Assembly (NCBI GenBank): GCA_029945375.1
Contig: CM057064.1
Location: forward strand, 2,108,001-2,172,000
Length of the DNA stretch: 64,000 bases
Reading direction: 5' to 3'
From: Agaricus subrufescens
Lineage: Eukaryota; Basidiomycota; Agaricomycetes; Agaricales; Agaricaceae
Position 1 is the stretch's first letter, and every line of letters begins with the position of its first letter. The position numbers and the translations under genes were made by a program. Positions 44,427 to 55,249 of this stretch are shown one piece after another. Under the pieces are notes generated by a model. It was given only the letters and a program-made list of their open reading frames with translations. It was not told the DNA's origin and did no database searches.

Positions 44427-45799
44427 TTACAGACACTGTAGATAAAATGTTAGTTCTAGTTGACGAGTTTGATGGAACATACATACCTGAGAATAGTAAG
44501 GGGGTGCAACAGGTGTGCAAGCGTACGGGCTCGTACAAGCTGTAGGTCCAGTCCAACCTTGTCCTGCAATGAAAGTCAATCTCTGGACGATGAATCTACT
44601 CAACACTCATACCTCCACATTGTCCGTAGTGGGTTTGAGTAGGCCCAGCAGATGTTGGAGTGGTCGTAATAGGTGGCGTTGTAGTTACAGGGGGTGTAGT
44701 AGAAGACGGCGGCGAGCTGGTAGGAGATGTACTATTACCACCACTACCAATAGTAGTAGTAATGGATCCACTCTCGACATAGACACCACTGAAATACCAG
44801 TCCTCAGGAGTCTGGTTGGTTATAAGTCGAAGAACGCCAAGATGCCAATCAGCGGAGTTTGTGCTCGTTGGAGCACTCTTGTTCTGAACGACTTTGGTGA
44901 GAGGGGAAGAGCCTGTGGAAGCCCAGAGTCCGACGGTTCCAGAAGAGAACTATATAGTCAGGGGTGCCGATGATTAGAGATCGCCAAGATGTCTTTACTG
45001 GGAAATTCTGTGTTACTCACATCGATATCATAGGCAAAGTTGAACCAAGTGTCAGCCGTGAAAGGGGTACTCCATTGCTCGACACCACTGATCATCCATG
45101 AAAGACTAGTCGGGTTCGATCCGACACCGTATTTCAACTAGTAAATAAACACATCAATACTTTAAAAACTCAATCAAAAAGAAACGGGATATACCTCGGT
45201 GAAATGGCTTTCGAAGAAGCAAACTTGATGCTCCAAGCTCGACTACGAACCAAAAACACATGAGCTCAGGTTTTTATCCCATCTATTCCAGACGACGCAC
45301 ATCAGGAGGGTTAGTAGAAGTATGTTTCACAGAGAAGTGGTAGAACAAATTGCCAGTGCCGATATTCGCGCTGGTCTGGGGAATGAGCTCCGTGCGCTCC
45401 ATGGTTTGACCGTTCCAGTTGGAGGTGCCGTCGATTGTCATCTTGATCCCGCGTTGCTCAGAGGTCATAGCGGGGTTCTTGTAGCTTGAGGAGACATCAA
45501 GATAACGGGAGGTAGTTTGACTCCCATGGATGTACTAAAAGATGTTTCTTCAGTGAAGCCTTTGGTTGGAGTCTTGGCGTAGGCATTCGAACTCACCCAT
45601 TGATAGGCACCGACTTGATTCGCCCAACTCCCTAGTAGCTGTTTAACACCCAAGCAGCGGACGTAGATACAAAAAAATACATACATTTGTCGAAATCTGA
45701 AGCGTTAGCATAAGAGTTAAAGCTACCATCCCAAACCTTGGTGCCGGCACTGACACCGAGAGTCAAAGCAGAAAGTACAGCCCAAGTGAACGCGAGCAT
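44427..45799 (-). CDS. Secreted GH131 beta-glucanase with C-terminal CBM1
   Basis: GH131 enzymes cleave beta-1,3-, 1,4- and 1,6-glucans outside the cell. The protein starts MLAFTWAVLSALTLGVSAG, a signal peptide. The GH131 domain follows: KVWDGSFNSYANASDF, SWANQVGAYQW, YIHGSQTTSRYLDV, WNGQTMERTELIPQTS, HQVCFFESHFTE, SADWHLGVLRLI, and EDWYFSGVYVESGS. A Ser/Thr/Pro linker (SPTSSPPSSTTPPVTTT) leads to a cellulose-binding CBM1, THYGQCGG, QGWTGPTACTSPYACT, YYSQCL, interrupted by two introns; the stop is at 44427-44429. The CBM1 cysteines are all present. Its 3' end converges with the dismutase gene with only 69 bases between stops. It fits plant-litter or wood decay together with the neighbouring esterase. 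Confidence 0.9.
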
Positions 45800-46099
45800 A
45801 TTGATTGTTGTCCAATTCGTCCATCGGTACCGCCCTTATTTATGCATCGCGAAAACATCACCGTTGATCGGTTCCGGCGGAACTCTCGCACATTTAAGCA
45901 ATTATGTCGGGGAAAATCATCGGATTCGGAGAATTAAAACCAGCGTTAATGTAGTTCCTATGCAGCCTCGTATAGACAAGTAGATCATGCGTACTAGATT
46001 GTTACAATGTATACGTGATTCGTCTATGAGTTGATCCGAAAGGGTATCGCAAATGATCAAATAATAAGTATGTAGATGTAAAACTCCGCACTGATAGTC
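45800..46099. other. Intergenic sequence, GH131 promoter region
   Basis: 300 bases between the GH131 start and the 3' end of the channel-tail pseudogene. No element was identified. Confidence 0.4.
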
Positions 46100-47302
46100 T
46101 CATTTCCATCTCTTGAACATCCAAGATGTCCACCACGATTTACTATTCTGGGACTTGGTTGCCTCCGTTTGCTCCTCCAGAATGTGATTCTGCTTGGCAT
46201 CTTCTTCCTCTGCGAGAACTTCGCGGAAAATTGCATTCGAAGTAGATAGATTCTGCGACCGTGAAGGACGTATGGCAGTACCATCCTGCAGAGCCAAAGA
46301 CGTTCGTGAGTTCGAAGCACTTATGATTGAAGGAGAATATGTTTCATCAGTAACTTTAAGTTCATGCTCCGGGTGTTTCGCTCCATGTAAGCTGAATGGA
46401 AGTTGCAGAACAGACATAATGGAAGCCGAACGTTCTCGCCTTCGACCGATTCCATCAGCGGAAAGTAAGGATGGCGACGGGGGGGCCAAGGAATTCGAAC
46501 GAGGCCTAGTAGAGGGCACCGTTGTATTCTTCGCCGCACCGTGTAATTTACCGCGAGCGCCTGATAACTTCCGTGGCTTGACAACATGTTCCACATCTGC
46601 ATCCCCTGCCTGTACCCGCTTAGCGATAGTCGCAGGTAACTCGATTTCCTCGGTACCCTCAACTTCTTGGAGTTCACGTGAAAAAGAGACAGGTGAAGCC
46701 ACAGTCTCTGATGAAGTCGCCATTGGTCTGGAAGAAATCTGGGACATTTCTCCGGGAGATACTCGTTCTAAAAGTCCGATTGGGAAGGTCCCTAACTGTC
46801 CAGCAGTGACTTCCACCGTCAAAGATATTTTCGTATCAACGGTGTCATTCAGGTCCAATAAGCCACAAGGATTATGGGGGAGCCACAGAATGTTATCAAT
46901 CGCCCGTGTATAGAACGGATTATCATAGGGTAAATCAGGGTTTTTCTGATCGTACCATATAACCGGTGATGGGTGGGGTACGACAGGTCTATCATCGAGG
47001 TGCTGAGTGTGCAAACGAGGTTTCGGAAGTAGATTGAATCTTTCGGTGGAGTGGATTTCAGAGCGTGGCGATAAACCTCCGGTTTCAGGCCCCGCCGACT
47101 GATACGATATTTGTCGATCCATAGACATGGAATGTAGTCGGGAAAATGGGCCTTCGTGCAGCCCAAAAGGTATTGGTGGCCTGCGCTGAAGCGGCTGAGG
47201 CCGCTTTCGAACAGAACTATAAGAGAAGTTGATCCAGTCTGGAAGTTTCCAAGTCCTGATTGGTGAAAACACTTGGGGGCGTAAGTGATCATGATGGATG
47301 AG
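46100..47302 (-). pseudogene. Severed C-terminal tail of a CSC1/OSCA-like (DUF221) channel gene
   Basis: A 390-codon open frame without any membrane segment, beginning after FSPIRTWKLPDWINFSYSS. It contains the block WYDQKNPDLPYDNPFYTR, AIDNILWLPHNPCGLLDLND, TVDTKISLTVEV, which in basidiomycetes lies in the cytoplasmic tail of CSC1-like calcium-permeable channels. The rest is Ser/Pro-rich and charged, ending WWTSWMFKRWK. The natural start and all transmembrane helices are missing: a gypsy LTR begins at 47303, directly upstream. A one-base frameshift near 47270 separates ITYAPK from VFSPIR, which normally would be continuous. The gene was therefore probably split by the transposon cluster, and the tail's frame has stayed open. 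Alternatively it is a duplicated fragment. Confidence 0.65.
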
Positions 47303-47603
47303 TGTTACGATCTTAATATCCGTGTTTTTATTGCGACTAGCTCGAAGTTAAATTACAAGTACGCTACTCGAGTCTTTATATACTTGGTCTTTGATACTAC
47401 GGACTATGGACTATGGACTGTGCTTTTTACATTAAGTGTTTCGTGACTAATTATTACTGCAATATCTAAATAAAGAAAAAGAAAAGGAAATGAATATATT
47501 GTTACATTACCCCCCCCTTTAAGACATCAGCAAAATATCGATCGAGTGATGCGTGTGCTGTCACGTGCATTACGCGCATCACTCCGTTACAGAAATTTGT
47601 AAT
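47303..47603 (-). mobile_element. 3' end of a Ty3/gypsy element: LTR, polypurine tract and end of pol
   Basis: The LTR at 47303-47506 (204 bp) has TG...CA tips with inverted ends TGTTACGAT and ATTGTTACA. On the minus strand a polypurine tract (AAAGGGGGGGGTAA) abuts it at 47507-47520. Upstream the minus strand reads SLDRYFADVLKGG, the usual last residues of basidiomycete gypsy Pol. Only about 83 bases of internal sequence remain before the LINE at 47604, so the element was cut by that insertion or by deletion. Confidence 0.75.
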
Positions 47604-48317
47604 CATTCCTTCTTACCTCTTACTTTCATCATCTCGGTGAAACAAAGTAGTGCATGTTAGGAATATACTCTTGTTTTGCAGCCCCCAGCCTCGCCATGAG
47701 CGACTCATCCTACATACCTGATTCCCAACTGCCCCTCCCACCCCCTCCTCTTGATCCTAATGATCCCATTGCCATTAAACAGTCTAAGTGCCTGGAAGAA
47801 AAATGAGCTAAGCAAGCTCATGAAGAACACCTCAGCAGCACTGGGTCCATTCCGAAGAACCTTCTCCTCAGGAAAAAATCCAGATCCAAGGCAAGTAGCA
47901 CTTGTTCCACATCTGCTGCCCCCACCAGATGCACTCCTGTGCCTTCTGATGTCCCAATGCTGACCGAGGATAACCTCCTTGCCCACACTCATGCTTCCCA
48001 TGAGGATCAAGCCTCCCCAACATGAGGCAGATCCAGGCCTGCATCTGCAGCCCCACATGTTGAAGAATCCATTTCAGATGATAGTTGTGACACCAAAAGT
48101 GTCACATCCAGCTGTGCTGCAGCTCTCACAAGGCTCGCTGATGAAGAAAGATTCCAGAATCTTTCTGAGAATCAAATCAATGCTGAGCTGAGTAAAATAG
48201 CTCAATCCAATGCACCCTCCCCCTCCCCTAACTGTGCACCATGCACCCCACCAAATAACCAACTCCTTAACCTAGATCTAGATAAAACTCCTAGATCCCC
48301 CACAGTCACTAGAGCAG

Positions 48318-49674
48318 ACGTGGTGATATGGCCTGTGCCATTTTATGCATAGAAAATGTGCTAGCTAGTATTTACAAGGGTATAACACCCACTAGCTAAG
48401 GTGCAGGGTCAGAACCTAACCATTTCTTGACACCTCAATAGTATATCTTGTAGTCTAATAAACCCGCCTTGACTCTTATACAGGAAAACTGTACCGTGTA
48501 AGGCAAATATAGTCACTAGCTACCAGGAATGATCTGAGTAGAGGCATTAGATCTGGTGGTGACAACTAGTTAGGCCAAAATACGACTGTGACGCTCTAGC
48601 TACCTAGACGAAACATCGATTTATGCTTAGCTAAACTATGGATCACTCATCCAGAGATACTGTATACTATTTGAAGCAGTTGATTTGCAGAAGACATCGG
48701 CTCAGACAGGGAGTGGTTATCATGCAAACTAGCAAGCTGAAATCCCATCAGATTATTGTGGACCCACTAGCTAGCCAGACATATCACCAATTAGGATTCT
48801 CATCACATATCAATAATGAATCTGAGCAGGTGGAATGTTCAGCCAAGTGGCCTTTGCCATTCTGAAACCTGACAACATACCCATGTGGATTTCAGGGGTA
48901 GCACAATGAAGACTAGCTACCATTGTTAGATGAAAGGGGTAAGGTGCTAAGTGACGTCAGGCAGCACCTGCTCCAACCATGATTATTGGTGTGGATAGGA
49001 CCTATCCATACCCTCAGCCCAGTCCATATGATACCCTTAGTAATAGTAGAACTACTTTGTTAATATTTGTATGCATAATGTGAATATAAAAACCCTCTAG
49101 CTAGCATCAAGAAAGGCAGGCAATCTCCTGCCCACATCTAGCTTTGAGGATCGTGATTTGTAAAGTAGCAATCTAATAAGCCACTAGCTTGCAAGAGTGC
49201 TTCTAGAAAAACTCAGACTAGTTCAGCAGTTCACATCATAGATGTTACCCATTCAGAGAATTCACTAAGTTGCCAGTGATACAATAGTTTAAGAGACTAG
49301 CTAGGCTATCATTGCACACTTATATCCAGCAGAGGTGTAAGTCAGTGCTAGCTTGAGTTGTAATTGCGGAGTCAGTGGTTAACTGGCGAGTTATATCATC
49401 GCAGCTCTTCATTAAACATCATTGGTGGGACTTAGCTTGGCTACAACGCAGTAGCTAGAGTTCGAAGTTCACATAGCCCTTCGGCCCGTTTGCAGCTAGA
49501 ACAAGTTTGAGGATTCTTTGATTTAGAATACCTTCTTTATTAACCTTTTAACTTTGAAATAACCTTTTCTCTTGAATATCTCCCCACAAATTTGCATTTA
49601 TGAGTACTAGTTAGTGGAGTGTGGTGTAGTTTATAAACTAGCTATACCTTTAATGTTCCATTTACTGCCTCTAC
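48318..49674. mobile_element. 1357-bp insertion in LINE ORF1, possible long solo LTR
   Basis: Flanked by a 5-bp duplication AGCAG (48313-48317 and 49675-49679). Removing it restores LINE ORF1 reading (VTRA joined to AMVNALK). No coding region. It has many CTAGCTAG-type motifs and a TATA-like GAATATAAAAACC near 49081. Ends are ACGTGGTGATATGG and TGCCTCTAC, not perfect TG...CA. A solo LTR is the best guess. Confidence 0.6.
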
Positions 49675-51005
49675 AGCAGCTATGGTCAATGCTCTCAAGA
49701 ACCTCAAATGCGATGTCAACCCCATGCTCATCACCCAAGAACAGCACAACACTGACTTTGAAACATCTATTATGATCAGTAAAGTCAACACTGATCACGT
49801 CAAAGTTGAAGGTATGGCTAGACCCACATCACCCTCCCCTGTCCCCCTCAAGCAGACCATCTTGTATGAAGAGATGGAACACATCAAAGCCCTATGGGCC
49901 AAACTCATTGTGTATTATGACAGCTTTATCCTGGAATTTATCACTAATGCACATGTCCTTGCAGAACCTGCATATTCTTTTATTAGAGGCTAACATAAAA
50001 CAAGATGGGCTGAAACCAAAGTTGGACATTAATGTGCTAAGGATCTATATAGCACCCCTCCTCCCTTCAAACTGTACTGCCCCAACAGGGGAGAGGTATC
50101 CCCCTTCACAGCTATGGATACTGAAGAAGACCCTGTCCCAGCTCACCCAGCATCACCCATCCTCACCCACCTCTCATATGCCTCAGTTAAGCCTAACCCC
50201 ATTCCAGACAACACCAACTTCCCTGCCCTTGGCACCTTGCACATCTCTCACATCAAAACCAACCTGGCTCCTTTTCCCCCTCCCAAACAAACACCAGCAT
50301 GTGCACCATCATCTCCCATTAAAATGGGGCCCCCTAAACCCCTGCACAACCCCACTCCACCCAAATCATCCTTCCATGCACCAGTTGGGGATCTCAAGTT
50401 GTCCATCAAGGACATGTCTCACCTCAGGACTAAAAAGGTGATAAATAAATCTAACCTCCTTAAACAGATTGACAAAGCCATTGAAAAGCACTCAACCAAA
50501 GCTAAGATTAACACAGTTGACATGTGAGCCATCACTGAGCATACTCACACCCAAGAAGAAAAACGTAATCTGGGTAACTTCAAATTCCCCAAGCCACAGT
50601 CCTTTGTGGATGCTTCTAAAATGACATATGCTAATGCAGCTAAACCTACCCTGACAGTGTTCACCCCCATTCACAGGAACTACTTGCTCAACTCATTGTG
50701 ATTGGAGCAAATGAAGAGACCATATGACTGGTTGTGTCAGGACTTGAACGCCAGCCCCCCCCTAAAAAACCCACCAAACCCATTAACCCTAAATCCATAC
50801 CCACCCCCAAAGCAACAGCCATATCCAAGGGCCCTAGCTGCAAAGCTACCATCTTCAATATCAACTTGGTCCTACATGCCACCCACCTCATGGACTTGGA
50901 CAGTATCATCAACTGCATGAACAAGACCCTCACAGGCATCCACAACCCTATGAGAGCAGAGACTGCCAAAATCTACAGCAATTGCCTACACATATACCTC
51001 AATGT

Positions 51006-51382
51006 TATTGGAGGTGCTTTGGGCACAGGAACCAAACTCACAGTGAACTCTACTTTCTGTATATATATTGTTTCTATTTTACTTCTCTCTTACTGTTTCC
51101 ATTCATTCTACATTTCTCTATGATTGAATAACTTTACAGTTTTACTTTTCACCTATATAGTTTATTTGTGCCAATTATTGCCAAGAGCTTATAACAGTAG
51201 CCACCATGTTTTAACATCTCAGTGGATGACTATGTCTTGGTTTCATTGAGGTGAGTTTTCCCTTCCATTATGTTTGGCTCTATACCCTGTCTTACATTTA
51301 GTTAGAACTTTGTTTGTCTTTAGGTGAATATAAAGAGTAGACAACTATGTCTTCATTTCACTGAGAACTTTGTTTGTCTTTA
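51006..51382. mobile_element. 377-bp insertion in LINE ORF1, unclassified
   Basis: Flanked by a 5-bp duplication AATGT (51001-51005 and 51383-51387), in the middle of the conserved run IYLNV joined to VPRKDD. Non-coding. The last part holds a direct repeat AGAACTTTGTTTGTCTTTA. Confidence 0.6.
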
Positions 51383-51950
51383 AATGTAGTCCCAAGAAAA
51401 GATGACTTCAAGGACCTTTGCCTCACTATGATAAGCACTGTGAAACTAGACCCTAACCTTGCCAGCAATCTCTTAGTCCTTTACCCTCTGCAATTGACTG
51501 CCCATTTGATTCTCAAAGGGTTTGATTATTATAACACAAGATACAGCAGAAGAGATGAGGACATCCTAATGGGACAACAGGTCCTCAAGCACCTCAGTAA
51601 ATGCTCTCAATTAGATAATCTAGTATGCATCAGGAGCCCTCAAGTCATCCAATCTAGAGGATCTAAAAACTCAGCCATTGTCTTTATTGACATTTGGGAC
51701 TCCCAAAATGGTATGAACACCAAAGACATCATTAATAAACCCTACCACATCAATGGAAAACTAATCTGCATAGAGTACACAAGACTGAGGGAATTTGTCC
51801 CTCAATGCCAGAAATGCTGGTCTTGGACTCATGGCACCTCTGCATGTTGTATCAATCACTACAAATGTGCTAGGTGTGGCGATGGTCACCATACTGACAA
51901 CCATAACCTGTTTGCAGAGTGTTGCAAAGACAAGCGTACTGATGACCATA

Positions 51951-53537
51951 CAGTGGACAACAAAACCTTTCCAATGTTTTGTACATTTGTAAAGAACATG
52001 CTATAGCAGTCCAAATAAATTGTGTAAATTTGTGAGAATATACAGGAAGGTACATCAGCATCTTGTTTACATGTATGTACAATCTTGTGGCTATGCTTTG
52101 GATTTAAGTTCAGTTTCAAGAGGGTTTAAGATTGAGGACCATTGGAAAGGTTTTGTTGCTGCTCATTTCAAAGATGGAAAAGGCTAATAGCTAGGGCTTG
52201 CAATGATGTTTGTCAGCTGAAAGTGTTACATAATGATATTCTCATGTTGCTTTCACTATCCTGTGACATGTCACACCTGTTATGTCACACCAAACCCCCT
52301 GTAATTTGGAAAATAGTCTAAGTCTCCTATTGCTTGAAACTTTGAAGTCTTCTCATCTTGTACCTAGGTTAAAGTTGCCTACTTGTGTGCAAATGGGCTA
52401 TTTATTATTCAAAAGTATGTGCATGACATCTTGGGGCTATTTTATTGATCATTCCCAGTGTATTTGTACCATTTTTCACTAGAAAATACAAGTTCTTCTT
52501 TTTTTATGTCAAATTTTGAAAGCTGCTTGAATGCTAGCATCTCAGATTTACTTTCAAAACATGAGCATTTACTCTATATATAATATCCATAGCAATTTCC
52601 ATTCAGTTACTGAGTGTACAGTTGCAGATAACTGTATTACCTCTTGTAAATTACTTTATCTCTATATGCCATTTTGATTTAGCCTTTTTCTTCTTATTCT
52701 TACTATTGAACTATATTGACTTTGTTACAAGGTACTTATTCTAGTATATTAGGCCTATGACATGATTATTTAGTCCATTAAAACTTGTTTTTTATAAGTC
52801 CACATGTGTACCCTTGATTCTATCATGTTAAGCTAACATTGCAAGCTGTTTCCAGGTACACTGAAACATTTGACTACACCCTAGGGGTAACAGAATTAAA
52901 GATTAGAACACTAGAGACTCCTATAGTAAATTTTAGAATGAGAACCACCTAGGAATCCAGAAATTTGTGATCAAAAAGTAGATAATATAATGTTTAAATA
53001 AAACTATACATTGAAAAACATCTACAAAAACAGCTGAAACTGGTCTAATCATATCATATAAGTGTGATTATGTTCCAAGCTAACTTTTTCTGAGACCAGA
53101 TACAAAATTATAATTAAAGATATTTATTAAATAATAATTTCTTATATAATAATAAACAAATGTTTTTCAAATATTTGAAGTGGTTTGGTGTGGTTTGGTG
53201 TGACATAACAGGTGTGACATGTCACAGGATAGTGAAAGCAACATAAGAATAATATTATGTAACACTTTCAACTGACAAACATCATTGCAAGCTCCAGCAA
53301 TTAGCCTTTTCTGTCTTTGAAATGAGCAGCAACAAAACCTTTCCAATGGTCCTCAATCTTAAACCCTCTTGAAACTGAACTTAAATCCAAAGCACAGCCA
53401 CAGGACTGTACATACATGTAAACAAGATGCTGATGTACCTTCCTGTATATTTTCATGATTTTACACAATTTATTTGGACTGCTATAGCATGTTCTTTACA
53501 AATATACAAAACATTGGAAAGGTTTTGTTGCCCACTG
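51951..53537. mobile_element. 1587-bp non-autonomous mariner-type element (MITE) with long inverted repeats
   Basis: Begins CAGTGGACAACAAAACC and ends GGTTTTGTTGCCCACTG, with TA on both sides (51949-51950, 53538-53539). The terminal inverted repeats are about 345 bp (to about 52298 and from about 53190). The middle is AT-rich without a transposase. Each arm also carries an internal inverted copy of its own tip (CATTGGAAAGGTTTTGTTGC near 52142-52161). The tip matches the elements at 55199 and 63723. Confidence 0.85.
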
Positions 53538-53539
53538 TA

Positions 53540-53990
53540 TATACTGAGAGGGGGATAGGACATGTCCTTATATAATTAGGGAGGCAGTGGCATAAATACT
53601 GGGGTACTGAGGAATAAAATGTAGCCTTATCAAATTTGTTGGGGTTTAGATGGCTGAGTGTAATTAATTATTGTTTGGTAGAGCAATATTTGGTTTGGGT
53701 TTATTTTTAGTAGTCAAGAATTTGTCTCATAGAAGAAATTCCTTCCAGAGTGGGCTTGACAACCCCCCTACCAGCCCAAGAGAGAAGATTCCCAATGATT
53801 GTTGGAGAGCATGCTGTGAGTTTCTCAGGCCCCTTGTTTTTGATCCTCTGCCCAATCTCCTGTTGGTCCTGGTAGGTGCAGGCATTGTTCAGAAGAGTGC
53901 ATATTTCTTCATCCTGCACTGCAGATTGGTACACCAATTCTTTGCAATTAATCTACTTCCTCTTAGCAGCTTTTATTCTTGCATCTGAGA
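53540..53990. other. Unassigned sequence between the MITE and the gypsy integrase remnant
   Basis: Contains a TATA-like CTTATATAATTAGG near 53567-53580. A minus-strand open stretch at 53707-53937 has no recognised similarity. It may be LTR or other repeat debris and does not match the integrase C-terminus expected here. Confidence 0.3.
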
Positions 53991-55196
53991 AGGTTGTAGA
54001 GATACTGTTCCAGAGTTTGATTTGTCCGTTCTGTTTGACCATCGCCTTTGGGATGATATCTGGAAGTGAAATGGAGTTTCATGTTGAGTGCTTGGCCAAG
54101 AGAGCAGAAGAAATAGGATACAAACTCAGAACTGTGATTAGAAGTAACATGGGACAGGACACTGTGCTTGGAGAATACATGGATAACAAAGAGTCAAGCA
54201 AGTTCAGCAGAATTAATGGTATCATATGTCAGAATGAAAATGGCTTGTTTCGTGAGGCGGTCCATGATAACTAGAATGCTATCAAATCCAGAGGATTGCA
54301 GAAGTTTCTCGATAAAGTCCATAAAGATAGAATGCCAGGGACGTTCCAGGATTGGAAGCTGCTTGAGAGTCCCGTAGGGCTGATGATGTTGAGGTTTGGA
54401 TTGCATGCAGGTAACACAACTCTTGCAGAAGTGCTTGACAAAGTTGCAGATTCTGGGCCATGTATAGCTCCTTCGGATTAATTCCAGAGTCTTGTTCTGA
54501 CCAAAATGGCCAGCCAGGATATGGTCATGGTGCTATTGTGTGATGTGAAGTCATAAAGTGTTAGTGTTGGGAACATAGATCCAGTCATTGAGCCTAAGGA
54601 AGCCATCGGAAGTGAGAGACCATCTCCCCTGGGGCAATGCGAGGTGCTGTGCAGCAATGGGATCTTTGGAAAGTGTGGAAAGGATGTCGGAATGGAGTTG
54701 CAAAAGATCTATGATAGTAGTGGCATGGAACACAGGGGTCGCGAGGGATGAGGCATGGAGAGATGAAGTGAGTTGTTCTTGAGTGAATACTGGACAGAAG
54801 TTGTGCAGATTGACCAAAGCATAGCCCTTATCCTCCCCTTTTAGGTAGACGTCCCAGTGTCTCATCAAAGCATCTGGCTTCGTTCCTAGTTTACTGGGTC
54901 AGAAATAGATAAGCAAGTTAAACTGTGAGAGGTATTCCAACCATCGTGCCTGCCAACAGGTAAGGAGCTTGGTAGTTGCAAAATATTCCAAGTTCTTGTG
55001 GTTGGTAATGACATCAATTGGAAGGGAAGCCCCCTCTAGGTAATGACGCCAGATGCAGAACACCTCAAAGATAGTGAGAAGTTCTTTATCATGAGTGTTG
55101 TAGTTGAGTTCTGGAGACAAAAAGGTGTGGGAATGGAATGCAATAGGATGAATGTCACCATCAGGGGATATGATGGAAAGAATAGTGGCTAAAGCA
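53991..55196 (-). pseudogene. Gypsy RNase H and integrase, decayed (downstream half of the split Pol)
   Basis: Read from 55196 down: YALATILSIISPDG and FHSHTFLSPELNYNTHDKEL, then LLTIFEVFCIWRHYLEGA and TNHKNLEYFATTKLLT are RNase H. Next come the linker and integrase zinc region, then PQHHQPYGTLKQLPI and RPWHSIFMDFIE, and the core ends near GDGQTE at about 54040. Several stops interrupt. Integrase similarity stops abruptly near 54030, so the C-terminus, polypurine tract and 3' LTR are missing. The upstream half lies at 59807-61444, across the mariner-like insertion. Confidence 0.8.
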
Positions 55197-55249
55197 TACA
55201 GTGGGGGACAAAACCATTCCAATGTTTTGTACCTTTGCAAAGAATGCTA

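Larger units (their letters stand above)
47604..51950 (+). mobile_element. Decayed second copy of the LINE (5' part, ORF1 only)
   Basis: Begins at exactly the same base as the copy at 10747 (CATTCCTTCTT, TTTCATCATC, CGGTGAAA), so it is 5'-complete. Only the leader and ORF1 survive; a mariner-type MITE lies at its right end at 51951 and the LINE does not visibly resume beyond it. Two further insertions lie at 48318-49674 and 51006-51382. Confidence 0.85.
47696..51950 (+). pseudogene. LINE ORF1, decayed copy
   Basis: Starts MSDSSYIPDSQLPLP, collinear with the better copy at 10839. It retains the block LWAKLIVYYDSFILEFI near 49895, SIKDMSHLRTK near 50405, GLERQPPPKKPTKPINPK near 50745, and the zinc-knuckle region CQKCWSWTHGTSAC and CARCGDGHHTDNH near 51800-51900. 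At least six stops or frameshifts break it. Direct comparison shows one stop (ASPT-stop-GRSRP near 48023) arose where the other copy has CGA. Reading ends at RTDDH, where the MITE starts. Confidence 0.85.

Noticed and set aside
48638..48865. 75-codon ORF in the 1357-bp insertion
   Set aside because: Not preserved in any recognisable family and placed inside a non-coding, repeat-like insertion.
53707..53937. Minus-strand 76-codon ORF next to the gypsy integrase remnant
   Set aside because: No similarity to the integrase C-terminus or any family recognised; probably repeat debris.
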